A stretch of DNA of 64,000 bases from Spinacia oleracea (Eukaryota > Streptophyta > Magnoliopsida > Caryophyllales > Amaranthaceae). The stretch is taken from positions 6,324,001 to 6,388,000 of the forward strand of contig NC_079490.1 in assembly GCF_020520425.1 (NCBI RefSeq). The letters run 5' to 3'. This document shows positions 23,650 through 35,300 of the stretch, piece by piece; position 1 is the stretch's first letter, and each line of letters opens with the position of its first letter. The translations under genes and the position numbers were made by a program. The notes beneath the pieces are model-generated. The model made no database searches, was not told where the DNA came from, and saw nothing but the letters and a program-made list of their open reading frames with translations.

Positions 23650-24243
23650 ATGTCTCAAATTACCGACGAAATCCGGGCCAAGGCGACGGAGCTATACTAC
23701 GGGAACGACGTATGCCTGGCCCAATCAAAGAGGCTCTTAAGAGAAGTGGGCCTGCCCAATGGGCTTCTCCCACTCCAAGACGTGGTCGAATGCGGGTACA
23801 TCGAGGAAACGGGTTTTGTATGGCTAAAACACAAGAAGGAGATCAAGCACAAATTCGAGAAGATTGGGAAGCTTGTAAGTTACGCATCTGAGGTCACTGC
23901 TTACGTCGAGCCTTGTAAGATAAAGAAGCTTACCGGTGTTAAGGCGAAGGAGTTGTTTTTGTGGGTGACGATTTCGGAAATCACTGTCGAAAGCCCCGAA
24001 AGTGCGAAGATCGTGTTTAGGAATCCTACGGGGATTTCGAAGGTGTTTCCGACGGAGGCGTTTGTTGTTGAGGAGGCGGAGGCGGTTACTAAGGTGTTGA
24101 GGAAGGACGCCGGAGAGAAGAAGGAGGAGGTTAAGGTTGATGATGCTGTCGTTGGTGGTGGTGGTGGTGGTGATGTTGCGAGTGTGAAGAGTGTCAATGG
24201 GGTTGAGGCGGGAGTGGCGAATTTGGCTATTAAGGATGTGTAG
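23650..24243 (+). CDS. DUF538 family protein (At1g09310/SVB type)
   Basis: A single-exon gene of 197 codons. The body (residues 1-135) follows DUF538: it opens with a TDEIRAKATELYYGND stretch, then LPNGLLPLQDVVECGY, an FVWLKHKK motif, KLVSYASEVTAYVE and KKLTGVKAKELFLWV. The C-terminal 60 residues are low complexity, with acidic/Lys stretches and a run of six Gly near residue 165. It has no signal peptide, which matches the At1g09310/SVB branch rather than the secreted DUF538 proteins. DUF538 proteins are linked to trichome size and stress responses, but the biochemical role is not settled. It lies between ICP55 and the Agenet gene, the place At1g09310 holds in Arabidopsis. The start is set by the TATA box and leader; no upstream in-frame Met is needed. 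Confidence 0.92.
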   Translation: MSQITDEIRAKATELYYGNDVCLAQSKRLLREVGLPNGLLPLQDVVECGYIEETGFVWLKHKKEIKHKFEKIGKLVSYASEVTAYVEPCKIKKLTGVKAKELFLWVTISEITVESPESAKIVFRNPTGISKVFPTEAFVVEEAEAVTKVLRKDAGEKKEEVKVDDAVVGGGGGGDVASVKSVNGVEAGVANLAIKDV

Positions 24244-24401
24244 TTTGTTTAACTGTTTGATTAGAAATGTACTAATTAAGAGAGTATAAGAGGGCAGTTT
24301 TGTTGCTCACTCTTTTTATTTGTCAAACTTAATTAAGTTCTATGTTACTAAATTAATCTACCAATTTGGATTTGATATGAGCAATTGAATATCGAACAAT
24401 T

Positions 24402-24970
24402 GTTTTCGAGTATTGGATTCAAAGGAATTATAAGTTGCCAATAAGTTTGATACCTAATAGGATTGTATTAAAACCACCAGTTGAATCAAATGCCCCTTAA
24501 AAAAGTTTTTTCAACTGTTTTCGAGTATTGGATTCAAAGGAATTATAAGTTGCCAATAAGTTTGATACCTAATAGGATTGTATTAAAATCACCAGTTGAA
24601 TTAAATGCCCCTTAAAAAGGTTTTTTCAACTGTTTTCGAGTACTGAATTCAAAGAATTACGAGCTGTCAATGAATTTGATATCTAACATGATTGTCTCAA
24701 AACCACGAGTTGAATCAAATGCCCCTTAAAAGGTTTTTTCAACTGTTTTTTAGTATCGGATTCAAGGAATTACGAGTTGTCAATGAGTTTGATACCTAAC
24801 ATGATTGTCTTAAAGCCACCGGTTGAATCAAATGCCCTTTAAAAGGGTTTTTTTTGACGAGTTACCACTTTAGATTTCATATGAGCAATCGAACAACTAT
24901 TTTCGAGTATTGAATTCTAGCTAAGTATCACGCGTTTTAAAACAATGAGTTTGATACCTAACAAGATGTC
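24402..24970. repeat. Tandem repeat, about 115-bp unit, four copies plus a worn fifth
   Basis: Units start at 24402, 24517, 24632 and 24744, each with GTTTTCGAGTATTGGATTC or a variant, followed by GTTTGATACCTAA and AAATGCCCCTTAAAA. Copies 1 and 2 are almost the same, while 3 and 4 share their own changes. A partial fifth copy follows from about 24896. The array starts about 160 bp after the DUF538 stop. Confidence 0.9.
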
Positions 24971-24989
24971 AATAAGTAGGAAATGAAGA

Positions 24990-25173
24990 CAGTGGCGGAT
25001 CTAGAAAAAATATTTAGTGGGCGCAAAATAGAAATTTAGATTTTAGTGGGTTCAAATAATTAATTTTATAACAAAATTTGAAGAAAGTCTTTAAAATATA
25101 AAGAAAATTCTAAATTTTCACAATTCAAGTGGGGTCTATTGATCCCATTTTTTCTACATTGGCTCTGCCCCTG
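24990..25173. mobile_element. Small hAT-like MITE, 184 bp
   Basis: The left end CAGTGGCGGATCTAG and the right end TGGCTCTGCCCCTG are near-inverted repeats (CAGTGGCGG against CAGGGGCAG). Flanks AATGAAGA (24982-24989) and AATAAAGA (25174-25181) match in 7 of 8 bases. It is non-coding. Confidence 0.65.
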
Positions 25174-25500
25174 AATAAAGATTTGAGTATTTGATTTGTT
25201 ACTACTCTGTAATTTTTCTTAAATAATGTACTCCGTACTAAATATAAGATGTTTGTAGGGTAATTCATCGTATTACTTGATCGGATGATTAATTAAACCA
25301 AACAAAAAAGGGGTCAGTGTCACACATACATAAAACAGGAATGTTTGTGATTCATAAAGATGGTTAAACACGTAACCGAATGAAAAGCTACATAACTACA
25401 TAAGTTGGTATAGACTCAACTAATTAAAAAGAGATGTCAACAAGTAGGACAAGATTTGAATATTTGATGCAAACAAATGGCAATTTATCTGTTTTTAGCA
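25174..25500. other. Spacer, no gene
   Basis: AT-rich sequence between the small hAT element and the poly(A) retroinsertion. I see no coding region or repeat ends. Confidence 0.4.
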
Positions 25501-25517
25501 AAAAAAAAATGCTATTC

Positions 25518-27172
25518 TTTTTTTTTTTTTTTTTTTTTTTGACAAAGGATTCAATTAACGAAATAACGATTACAACCTAAACAACTATAAAAAGGTACAA
25601 CATGCCGCAAACTAAATTACAAACTTTGGTTATACCACTACGGAGGAGAGCATGCCACCACCATCCTTTATTATAAGAACTAGAACCTGTGACACAAACC
25701 CTGTTAGACCTTACCTGCTTGTTATCAACAATAACGATGACAACACCAACTAGCAAATGCGACCACCCTTTGGAGAACGGAAGAAACCGAGAAAGCCGGG
25801 AAAACTGAAGCCGGACGCAACGAAGGAACATAACCAATAATCCAGAAGACCCTAACAATGGATAACGATGCGAGCTAAAGATGCCTTCAACCCCAAATTG
25901 CCATGACTCACTAGGCGAGAACTGATATTCGCCTATGACACAATCCCAAGTCCCTAAGGAACAAACATCTTGGGACCCAACAGTGTGAGTTACTTTTCCT
26001 AGTAACTCAACACACGACATCCCCGGATTACGAGAATGCCTCACCGAGGAGAAACTTGCTTCCCTCAACTTATTCAATTGAGGAGCCTCCTTCAAGATTT
26101 CATTAACAACGATGGTTGGACTGGCCATCACCAGACACAAAGAGGAGGTGATCCTTGAACACCCCCATTCGAACTTGGCAACCTGAACTGAAGAACATAC
26201 ACCCACAACTAAGACAAGCAACATACTTAAGACACTGCCTTGAACATCCACTAGCGGCACAAACCAGCCAAGGAACCAAAATACATGATTTGGAACCTGA
26301 AATCTACCCTCCACATCCTACCCTTGAACCCCCAAAACCTTAACCTCTTTAATCTCTTCTCTCACATGGAGCAACCAATTAAAACAAACTACCCCCAACT
26401 GAGGGAACACCCATAGCAGGATTAAACCAACAAGGTTATAGAACAACAAGCAATCAAAACTTTGACACCCTCCCAAACCCTCCATATACCAAAGCAAACT
26501 AAACAAAACCCAGACACAAACACTAATTAAGAACAAAAAGAAGGAAACCATTACAAGAACTAACCCATCGGCACCAAAGAAACGGTCAGAAAAACCTCCT
26601 GAGAAGCTGCAAAGACAGAGCAACCCGACAAGAAGGGCGGTGGAGGCGGTGGAAAAGAGATTCGGCCCAAGCAACCCAACCACCACCGAACCAGGCGGTG
26701 TAAGAATCCCTGGATCCGACTGAGCCCACCACGCCACCGACGAGAACACCCAACCACCTTCAGAACCGACCGAGACGGCGATAACCAAATAAACCACCAA
26801 CAAAAGAAGGTGAGGGCCGACTGACCCAAAAACCTTGAGGAGCAGCAAGGCCACCGTCGATGATACAAGGCCTGATGATAGCCACCACGCCATACCTACA
26901 ACAAAATCTAAACCTAGCCCGCCGACAACCCGAGGTGAGACCGGGCCATGAAAACCTTCTGAGAGCACCATCTGGCCGACGGGATCTAAATTAAAAGACA
27001 AAAACTACCTAAAAGACAAGCCTCGCCGACGATGGCGATCTAAAATCACCGATCGCCGGCGAGAATTTTTGAAGAAATTAAGCGGTGTATTAGACGGTGG
27101 TTGAAGAGAGAAGGGGGAGAATTTTTTTAGAGAGAGAAGCGGTGTATTCTAGAGAAGTTGGATAAAAAAAAT
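25518..27172 (-). mobile_element. Poly(A)-tailed retroinsertion, 1.65 kb, LINE-like without reverse transcriptase
   Basis: On the minus strand the insert begins near 27172, has a G+C-rich leader with CGCCGGCGATCGG, and ends TTAATTGAATCCTTTGTC followed by about 23 A. It is flanked by a 17-bp direct repeat (nine A, then TGCTATTC) at 25501-25517 and 27173-27189, the mark of target-primed insertion. Open frames of 227-245 codons on the minus strand are Trp/Val/Leu-rich and show no endonuclease, reverse transcriptase, RNA-binding or zinc-knuckle motif. It could be a LINE with its coding part deleted, a non-autonomous passenger of a LINE, or a retrocopy of an unknown transcript. Confidence 0.75.
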
Positions 27173-27340
27173 AAAAAAAAATGCTATTCATAAGATAGAT
27201 GTAGGAGAATTCTAGTGGAGCCGACTATTAAATGCGGCAATAAAAGCTGTTATATTTCAAAACCGACCGTCAATCCATAACAATATAATTTGTACAATGA
27301 ACATTTATCCAATTGAAGATTGATTTTGACACACCTTTGT

Positions 27341-27725
27341 GTAAATAGAGCATATAAAACTGTGATCTCACATAGAGTGTGTCAAAGTCACTGTGTCGAT
27401 TAAACTAGACACCAAATGAGTATGGCACATTCGCCAAAGTGAATGCCTCAGGCCGCATACCTAGTGTGATCGACAGAACGCTGGTTACAAGCTTGGTTAA
27501 TATTCGCATTTTTTAATGTAATAGAATGATCGTCTAGTATGAATAGAGCACATAAAACAATGATCTCACATGGGATGTGCCAAAATACTTTGCCGATTAA
27601 ATTAGAAGAAAAACGACCGGCATATGCACCGAAGCGAATGCCTTGGGCCGCATATCTAGTGTGATCATGTAATTTGGTTCAATAATAGAACGCTAGTTAC
27701 AAGCTTGGCTAATACCGAGAAACAA
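27341..27725. repeat. Diverged tandem duplication, about 200-bp unit
   Basis: The block from AATAGAGCATATAAAAC (about 27342) recurs as AATAGAGCACATAAAAC (about 27543). Later parts also pair: GCCGCATACCTAGTGTGATC with GCCGCATATCTAGTGTGATC, and ACGCTGGTTACAAGCTTGG with ACGCTAGTTACAAGCTTGG. Copies differ by perhaps 15-20 percent and small gaps. The origin is unknown. Confidence 0.75.
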
Positions 27726-28115
27726 CGAGAGTCTAATTTGATTTAGTATTTATTAAAAATTGAAAATTTTGCATTTCGCTATCGAAGAACAATGAGAGAC
27801 TTGATCTCATAGGGTTCAATTCTGGTTCTCGTCCTTCCACTACGGATGGACTTTTACCGTAACAAAAGAAACCTTTCTAGAGTCCTTTCATTTTTGCGGA
27901 AAGGTTCACGTCTTGACCATCCAACAGATACTGCATGATGCAATCACAGTTGTCCCTGTCCTCAACTGTTTTGGCTAATTCATCATAAATTCAGAGTTTT
28001 AATGCTTCGAAAATAGAACCATTAGATAAAGATGGCCATCATCTAAACTTAATGCACCCATAAACTGTAACTATCCAACTACCAACTCGCACATGTACAA
28101 TATATTTCACATAAA

Positions 28116-28662
28116 CAGGGATGGCAAAGATTGGATCTGGACCGGATTCTACTAGATCCAGATCAACATCCGTTTTCCATACATAAATCCAGATCCCGAT
28201 CCAGATTAACAAGTCCAAACAATTTATACTTCCCCCGTTCCAAAAATATCGTACCATTTGTTTTTACACTATTCACACTACGACTTTGGCCATTTCTAGC
28301 GATTCATATGTAAGGAAATTTTAGTCATGTGTGGTCATGTTAGATTCGTATCGATATATATATTTTCTAAATATTATTTTTTCTACAATTTTTTACTTGC
28401 ACACGATTTGATATATTAAGATCCTAAGTAATAGTTAGAGGAGTAAAGTCAATTATAGCGCAATATTTCCGCAACGGAAGAAGTACATATTTTTTTAGTG
28501 AAAAAAAAAAATATGTTTAGAGACAGATCTATTAAATGGACCCGGACCAGATTTGGATCAAAAAAATGGAATCCATATCCTATCTGTCAAAACATATATG
28601 GATCCAGATCCGCTGGATCCAAAGTTTGAAGATCTGGATCCAGATCCGGATCAAAACACCCC
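28116..28662. mobile_element. Worn hAT-like element with GGATCCAGATCC-rich ends, interrupted by a MITE
   Basis: The left side begins CAGGGATGGCAAAGATTGG and the right side ends GATCAAAACACCCC. Next to each end are tens of bases made of GGATCCAGATCCGG words, the layout seen in the other hAT-like elements here. No target duplication could be read, so the limits are approximate. A Stowaway-like element at 28229-28483 sits inside. Confidence 0.5.
28229..28483. mobile_element. Stowaway-like MITE nested in a hAT-like element, 255 bp
   Basis: Ends CTTCCCCCGTTCCAAAAATA and (reversed) CTTCTTCCGTTGCGGAAATA, flanked by TA (28227-28228, 28484-28485). It is non-coding and younger than the element it splits. 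Confidence 0.72.
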
Positions 28663-29304
28663 AAAAACGCAATTCAATCAAGTTAAAACTAGCACAACCA
28701 ATTGGTCCAATTGTATGTAGAGCTAGTCGAGTCTGATCCAGCCCGAACTGGTTCTATTGGCCAGGCCCTATATACGGTGTAGTTATACGGGATTACGGGG
28801 TGTGGCCCAGCCCAACTTCCTCGGGCCACTCTTTTTTATCCTGAATCGTGGTTTGTCGCATGGACTAAGTCCAGAACCAGAAGTATGATATCTAAGACAA
28901 AATCAATAATCTGTTATTCAGATTTTACAACAGAGAAATGAATGCAACTTAGTTACATGGGATTTTCAATTAATGAAAAAGTCGAAAATATACACAAAAA
29001 TATCAGCTAGGGAAGAAGATGCCACAGCTAACAGATAGTCTACATTACAACCATTACAATTCGGGCCATCAGACCCGAACCCCTACAGACATTACAACAG
29101 AGATCATATTAAGTGAGGAGCCATTTTACTAATTAACCTCCAGCAAATCGGCAAAAGTGAGATGTCAAATCTATAATAGAACTTCATGTTCATTCCGTGC
29201 ATGGCCTTGAAATGACTATGAACAAAATAATATTTCAGATTATAAATACAACGGTTACTTACTCATGGATCAGTTCAGCACACTCTCGAGGTAGACCAGT
29301 CTCT

Positions 29305-32300
29305 TCAACCTGATAAGTCCAGGGCCTGCAAAATGAGTTCGGTAATATATTAACTTCCGGTAACAGAAACAGTTAAACTTGTTTGAGCAAATATGTGCAG
29401 CAGTAGTGAAGCTAATGGGTTAGGGTCAGGTTGGGCCAAAGTTAAATGGGCTGGGCCTAATATGATTTTAAACGGGGTAGGCCGGGCTATACTCAGGCAA
29501 AAAACCAAACCATGTAAAAATCATAGTGAAGATAAAACTGCAATCAAAACTCATCTATATCAGTCCAACTCATATGGAGAAGCATAATACATAGTCCCAT
29601 TCAGCCATTAATAACCAAAAAGAACATACAGCTACATCGTATATTCAGCCTGTAAAAATCATAGTGAAGATAAAAGTGCAATCAAACTAATCATCTTCTA
29701 ATTATATCAGTCCAACTAATATGGGAAAGCATATTACATAGTCCCATTAAGCCATTAATAACCAAAAAGAACATAGGTTATATGCGGATATGCCTCAGAC
29801 TCTGTTTAAGTAATGTGATGGTACCGTATTTAACCAAAAATAAAAAACAAAAAGAATATACACCAACATCGTAAGCATATAGTATGAAGGAATCTGGAAC
29901 TCCTCTTCCGAATTTCCAAGTGAATGGAACTAGGAATTAACCAAGCTTCCTTTTCTCTGTGAACGAGTACACAGTAACGAGAAATAAGGACTTGCAGTCA
30001 AATTAATCGAGACTGCTCAACCTCTTCCATGCAGCAGCATAATGAAAATGAATGCAAAAAATGTTTTACACCGGGGAAAAAACTTTGCCAACAATTCAGT
30101 ATAACTGTTACTACCTTTGTTTCATAAAGATCTTTACGTTACTATTTGCACAAATATTAAGACAAAAATGGAAAAGTTGATTGAATATAATAAAATATGG
30201 ATAAAATAGGAGAAATGTGTAAAAAGACTGGTGAATATAAGAAAAAAAATGAATAAAGTAAAAGAAAGTGGAAAAATGTAGATATCGTGGGGTAAGAAGA
30301 ATAAGGTAGTAATATTCATGTTCAAAAATAGAATAAAGTAAAGTGTAAAGATCATTTTGAAACGAAGGTAGTATACCTTAGAAACCATAACCCATTTCCC
30401 ATCAATCCAATCTTGATGAACCCTCAGTTCGTCACCCTTAAACTCCAGTTCCTCGTCCGTGGTCTTGAAGAAAACTAGATATTTTGAGTGATCAAGGACT
30501 TTGGAAATTATTCCCACCCACCACCCATCATTATAAAGGGCATCAACTTCTTCAAACTCCTTGAAATTGTCAACTTTTCCAGCTTTTGGAGGACATGGCC
30601 TGATATGCAGGGCATCAACCTCTTCTCTCACAAACTCTTTATCATCATCTGTTTTTAGATCCCTGTATTCTACAAGGAATTTGTTCTTACCAATCACCTC
30701 AACAACAGATGCGGCGAACCAAGCACCCTCGAATCCATCTTCATCACTGCTTACTTCAATTAAGCTTCCTTTGATGAAAGTCTTCTCTTCTTTCTCCTCG
30801 TGAATCTTCTCTTCTGTTGGCCGCACTGCCTGTTAAAGTGTCAATTGTTGCAAAATAAACTTTCTTATAATCAGTTTACTCTAGCAAATGGAAACAAAAA
30901 CAACTCAATAATCATGCATGGAATCTGATAAAGTTTTTGCTAATCCGGTTATCACAAAAGAAGTAGCAAGAATTATTTTCATAGATTTTATATTCTGCTC
31001 ATATTTGAGTGACAATGTTTCAGATAATCCAAGCACAACCCAAATGGAAATACATGGCTTTATTCATGAGCTGCTGATATATGGAAGGCTCTTGCATATG
31101 ATAGATGCTCAGGAAATGAGCCAACTGAACTCAAGCCTGACTGCTGTAAATGAAAATAGCCATATCTTAAGTTAAATCTAAGAAACACCTATCTCAAATT
31201 TTTAGTCCAACTCGTTAGGCCTTCCACATTCGGAATATCATTAACCATATAGGACCATTTAGATCTCAGAAGCTCTTAGACATCCCTAAGATGAACATTA
31301 TTGATAATTGATATGGAATCATTTGCCAAGTCTTGGTGTAGCCTTCAATCCAGAAAATCACTAAGACAAGGGGCCTCAAGTTCACCCTCTGCCGACATAT
31401 GTGCTGCACTTCCATGCCATCCTCTTTGAGAGGTACTGACTGGACTCGTTGGCAGGCGGAATCAGTTGTTATAGTGAAACTAAATGAGAAGCAACGGAAG
31501 AACGTCGGGAATACCCTCACTTTACACTTTATTGTCAAGGTTCAGGGGAAAATTTAGCTACGTATGTTCTGTCTTAAATTAGCAATGAAATATACATGTG
31601 TTGACATATGTTTACCTAGAAATGAGCATATATTATATCATGCCTTAACGAACATACATCTTGATTCGGAATTTGTACCAAATACCTCTCTATGCAGTGA
31701 TGCACGTACACACTTATATGATAGATATACTACAGATAAGTGCTATGATATACCTAGCTATGATATACCTCAACCCAACATCTTGTGATAACATAGCAAC
31801 AACTACTCCCTACATCCCAAATTACTTGACACACTTTGACTTTTTTGCACAATTCACACCTCACTTTGACCATCTTATTTTTTTAATGTATGAAAACAAA
31901 TGTTCCAAACAAATGAAAATATGGGCCAGTGTGTCCAGTCAAAGTGTGTCAAGTAACATGGAACAAAAGAAGTAGCATACTATCTCTCCTATTGAATAAA
32001 CCTAACAAATACATCTAGATACGCTGCGCACACATATATGTAGTACTAGTGCATTCTTATCGGTTAGCAACATACATAACTAAGAGTGCCTAGAGAAGGC
32101 ACAAGAAACAAGAGCAAAGGGATGCTAGGAAGGGGATAAGGTCTAACATAGAAACATCACACTTGTTAAAAGTAGAAAATGCGGATGCTTAAAATCAACA
32201 CAACAACTAGATCACATATCAAATCCTATTTATTACAAGAATTGATATTAAAGAGGTCGTAAAGCATTGACAAACCCAATCCCTAAAAGAGGCTATTGTT

Positions 32301-35300
32301 ATTTCATAAAGCTTTTGCAAAGAAACATTGCAAAAGCATAGTTTTCATACTCCTAGTGATTGTAAACTATACTTCAAAGGCCAATATACAAAAAATACTC
32401 AGCTAGCAAAATTTATGGGCTTGTGGTGCAAGATCTATTACATTATACTAAAACAGACACCAGGAATGACACGTGTCACTTCCTAGTGCAACTTTTTTTC
32501 CGCCAAAAAACCCTTTTGGAAAAACATATCTACTTTATTTATTATTTACTTTCTCTTTTTTGTATAAACTACTATTTATGGAAGAAAAATACAGTATAAG
32601 ATTACAGAATATTACAACATTAAACGATTTTGGTAATATTTTAGTCAAATCGACATATCAATTATAGAAAATATATTTACTCAACATTTTGGTCAGATTA
32701 ACATATTAAGCATATCAAATATTTTGGTCAAATTATCATATATAACATCTAAAATATATAATATGTACGAGTACGTTTAAGATTTATTAGTTACGCATTA
32801 ATTAGCTTCAAAAGATAAATATTTCAGTTAAATATTTTATAAAAAAGCTAGTCAAATACTCCCTCCGTTCCATATTTATAGTCCCGTTTGACCAAAAATA
32901 CAAATTTTAAGAAAAATGGAATACATTACATAAAAAATGGAATAAAGTACAAAGGATGATTGAGTTGCATGGAAAAGTGGAATAAAGTACATGGAAAGAG
33001 AATATAGTACATTGAAAAATGGAATATAGTACATGGGTGGAGTTTTTAATGCATTTTTAATTAATATAGTACATGAGAAAGTGGGGACCTTAATAGCCAA
33101 AATTAAAAACATGACTATAATTTTGGGACGTCCGATTTGGAAAACAGGACAATAATTTTGGGACAGAGGGAGTAATAAATTTTGAATATCCGTACGTGTA
33201 CGAGACTTAATCTAGTAATAAACTATATACAAGGTGGAGTGGTCACCATACCAAGTTTAACAAGTATAATAACTACACAAGCCCAATGAAGGTCAAAGCT
33301 AAAAATATGACGAGAACAAGTCTCACAAGATAACAAGGAGTGGGGATAACCAAATTAAGGAAATTAACAATATTTCAACCTCAACGGAGCTTTAAGGTTA
33401 TGACAAGTCATCAATAATTGAAGCTTCCTCATAAAATCTAAAGAAACTTCGGCGAAATGCATCCTCCTTAAAACCCATGCAAGTAGACCTTATTCAACAT
33501 TGGTTATGTGAACCATTAATGGTAGACCCAAAGTTAGCACATCGTACCTCTACTATGAATGCAACAAATTCGGCTCTTATGCAACAAAATCATAGCCTTA
33601 CGCCCAAAGGGAAAACCATGACTCTTACGATACAACAACAACAACAAAACCTTAGTCCCAAAATGATTTGGGGTCGGTGTTTAAAAAAGCGCGCTTAAAG
33701 CGCTGAAGCTCGAAGCTCAAGGGCAAAGGGCTTAATCAGGTCTGAGCGAAGCGTTTGTGAAAAAGCGCACTGAAGCGCAATTAAGCGCATGAAGCGCAAA
33801 AGACGTATGAAGCGCGCTTTTTTGAGCTTCATTGAAATTCTTCTTCTTTTTAAAGTTTTCACATTAAAAGCTTTTTTTTTTATATGTTGTTATTGTCTAT
33901 TGGACCACATCCTATTAATCCTTAACAATAGAAAGTGGGCCAAGAGTCCAAAAGAAAAGAAAAAAAGAAGATGACATATCCTTTTGGAAATAGCATAGCA
34001 TATTTGTTTCCTAGTGGATATTACATGATAAACACTATGTTATATTCTTTATTTTGTTAAAACAAAGAGCAATAGGGAAGAAAATCTGATATTTATGTGT
34101 TTTTATCTATAATGGTAAAGAAACCTTGAATTCTTAAAAAGTGCGCTTCACTTCGATGAAGCTCGCACTTTGCGCTTAAGCTCTAGGACTCATATCGCTT
34201 TAGTGCGCTTTGCGCTTTTTTAAACACTGGGTTCGGCTAACATGAATCGTCATAGGAGATCGTCATTGTAACCAAATCAAACAAGAAAAAAGCGGGAAAT
34301 TATACGAATAAAAAATGAAGAGGAAGAAAGTGGAATTAATGAAACTATATATTACATAAAATTATTATAAGGGATAATATAGTTTAAAACAAATATAAGT
34401 AAAATAAGCACATTTTAAAATAGCATTTAAAAAAACAAAAAAAACAAGGAAAAATAAAAGAGTCAAAATGGAAGATGTATAAGTCAAATGAAGTCATCAA
34501 CATATATTTTCTCTCTTCACTCTGTCCTATCCAACGTCATATTCTCCTCAATCCCAATTAGGCTCATATCATGCTCAATCACCTTCCTCCAAGTTTTCTT
34601 AGGTGTTCCCCTACCCCTTGAAATTCTATCACTTTTCCACCCTTCTAGCCTCCTAATCGGGGAATCGCTTGATCTTCTGCTTACATGCCCAAACCATCTT
34701 AAACGATTTCCCATCATCTTAAACTCAATCGATGCAACCCCCACTTTCTTCCTAATAATCTCATTCCTCAAACGATCCATTCTTGTATGGATAACAAACA
34801 AAAAAACAAAGACTTGATTTTTCAATTAGCCGTGTAGATATTCCATTCGCTCATCTAAAAGGATAAGAAATCAGCCTTTATTGAACTTACTTATGTATTC
34901 ATAGAATTGCTAGTCTTACGTTTAGCTTGACATATAACTTGCATGTAATTGACCTATAATAGTATGTTCACCACTCCACCCCAAAAGCTCTGTTAAAATA
35001 TGTTCTCCTCAACTAATTTAAATAAGTTGAAACAGAAATAAGTGTTTCTCACAAACATAAGCTAAGTTAAAAATAAAAACAAATTCAACAAAAAAAAAGG
35101 TTATTTTAAGCAAAACACAAGATAAGGCTCTTTTTTCCTTAGTAGAAGTATGTATAGACTCCGTTTTATTCGACTTATTTTATATGAACTCGTCTGAACT
35201 AACTTATCTAACTTGTCCAACATAATAAATTATAGCTCGCATCTATGCTCTCTAGGACACCAACAATTAGTCCCAAATGATTAGGGGTCGGCTAATATGA

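Noticed and set aside
23901-24197. Minus-strand frame rich in Pro, Thr and Ser
   Set aside because: It is the shadow of the DUF538 coding sequence; the Pro run is the reverse of the Gly run.
24402-24970. Possible CRISPR-like spacing in the 115-bp array
   Set aside because: Units are contiguous with no unique spacers, and the genome is a plant's. It is a plain tandem repeat.
25577-26314. Minus-strand open frame of 245 codons
   Set aside because: It belongs to the same retroinsertion; no endonuclease, reverse transcriptase or RNA-binding motif. I keep it as part of the element, not as a host gene.
26318-27001. Minus-strand open frame of 227 codons, hydrophobic, looking like a membrane protein
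   Set aside because: It lies inside the poly(A) retroinsertion, overlaps other long frames in the same G+C-rich DNA, and has no recognisable domain. It is more likely a by-product of base composition.
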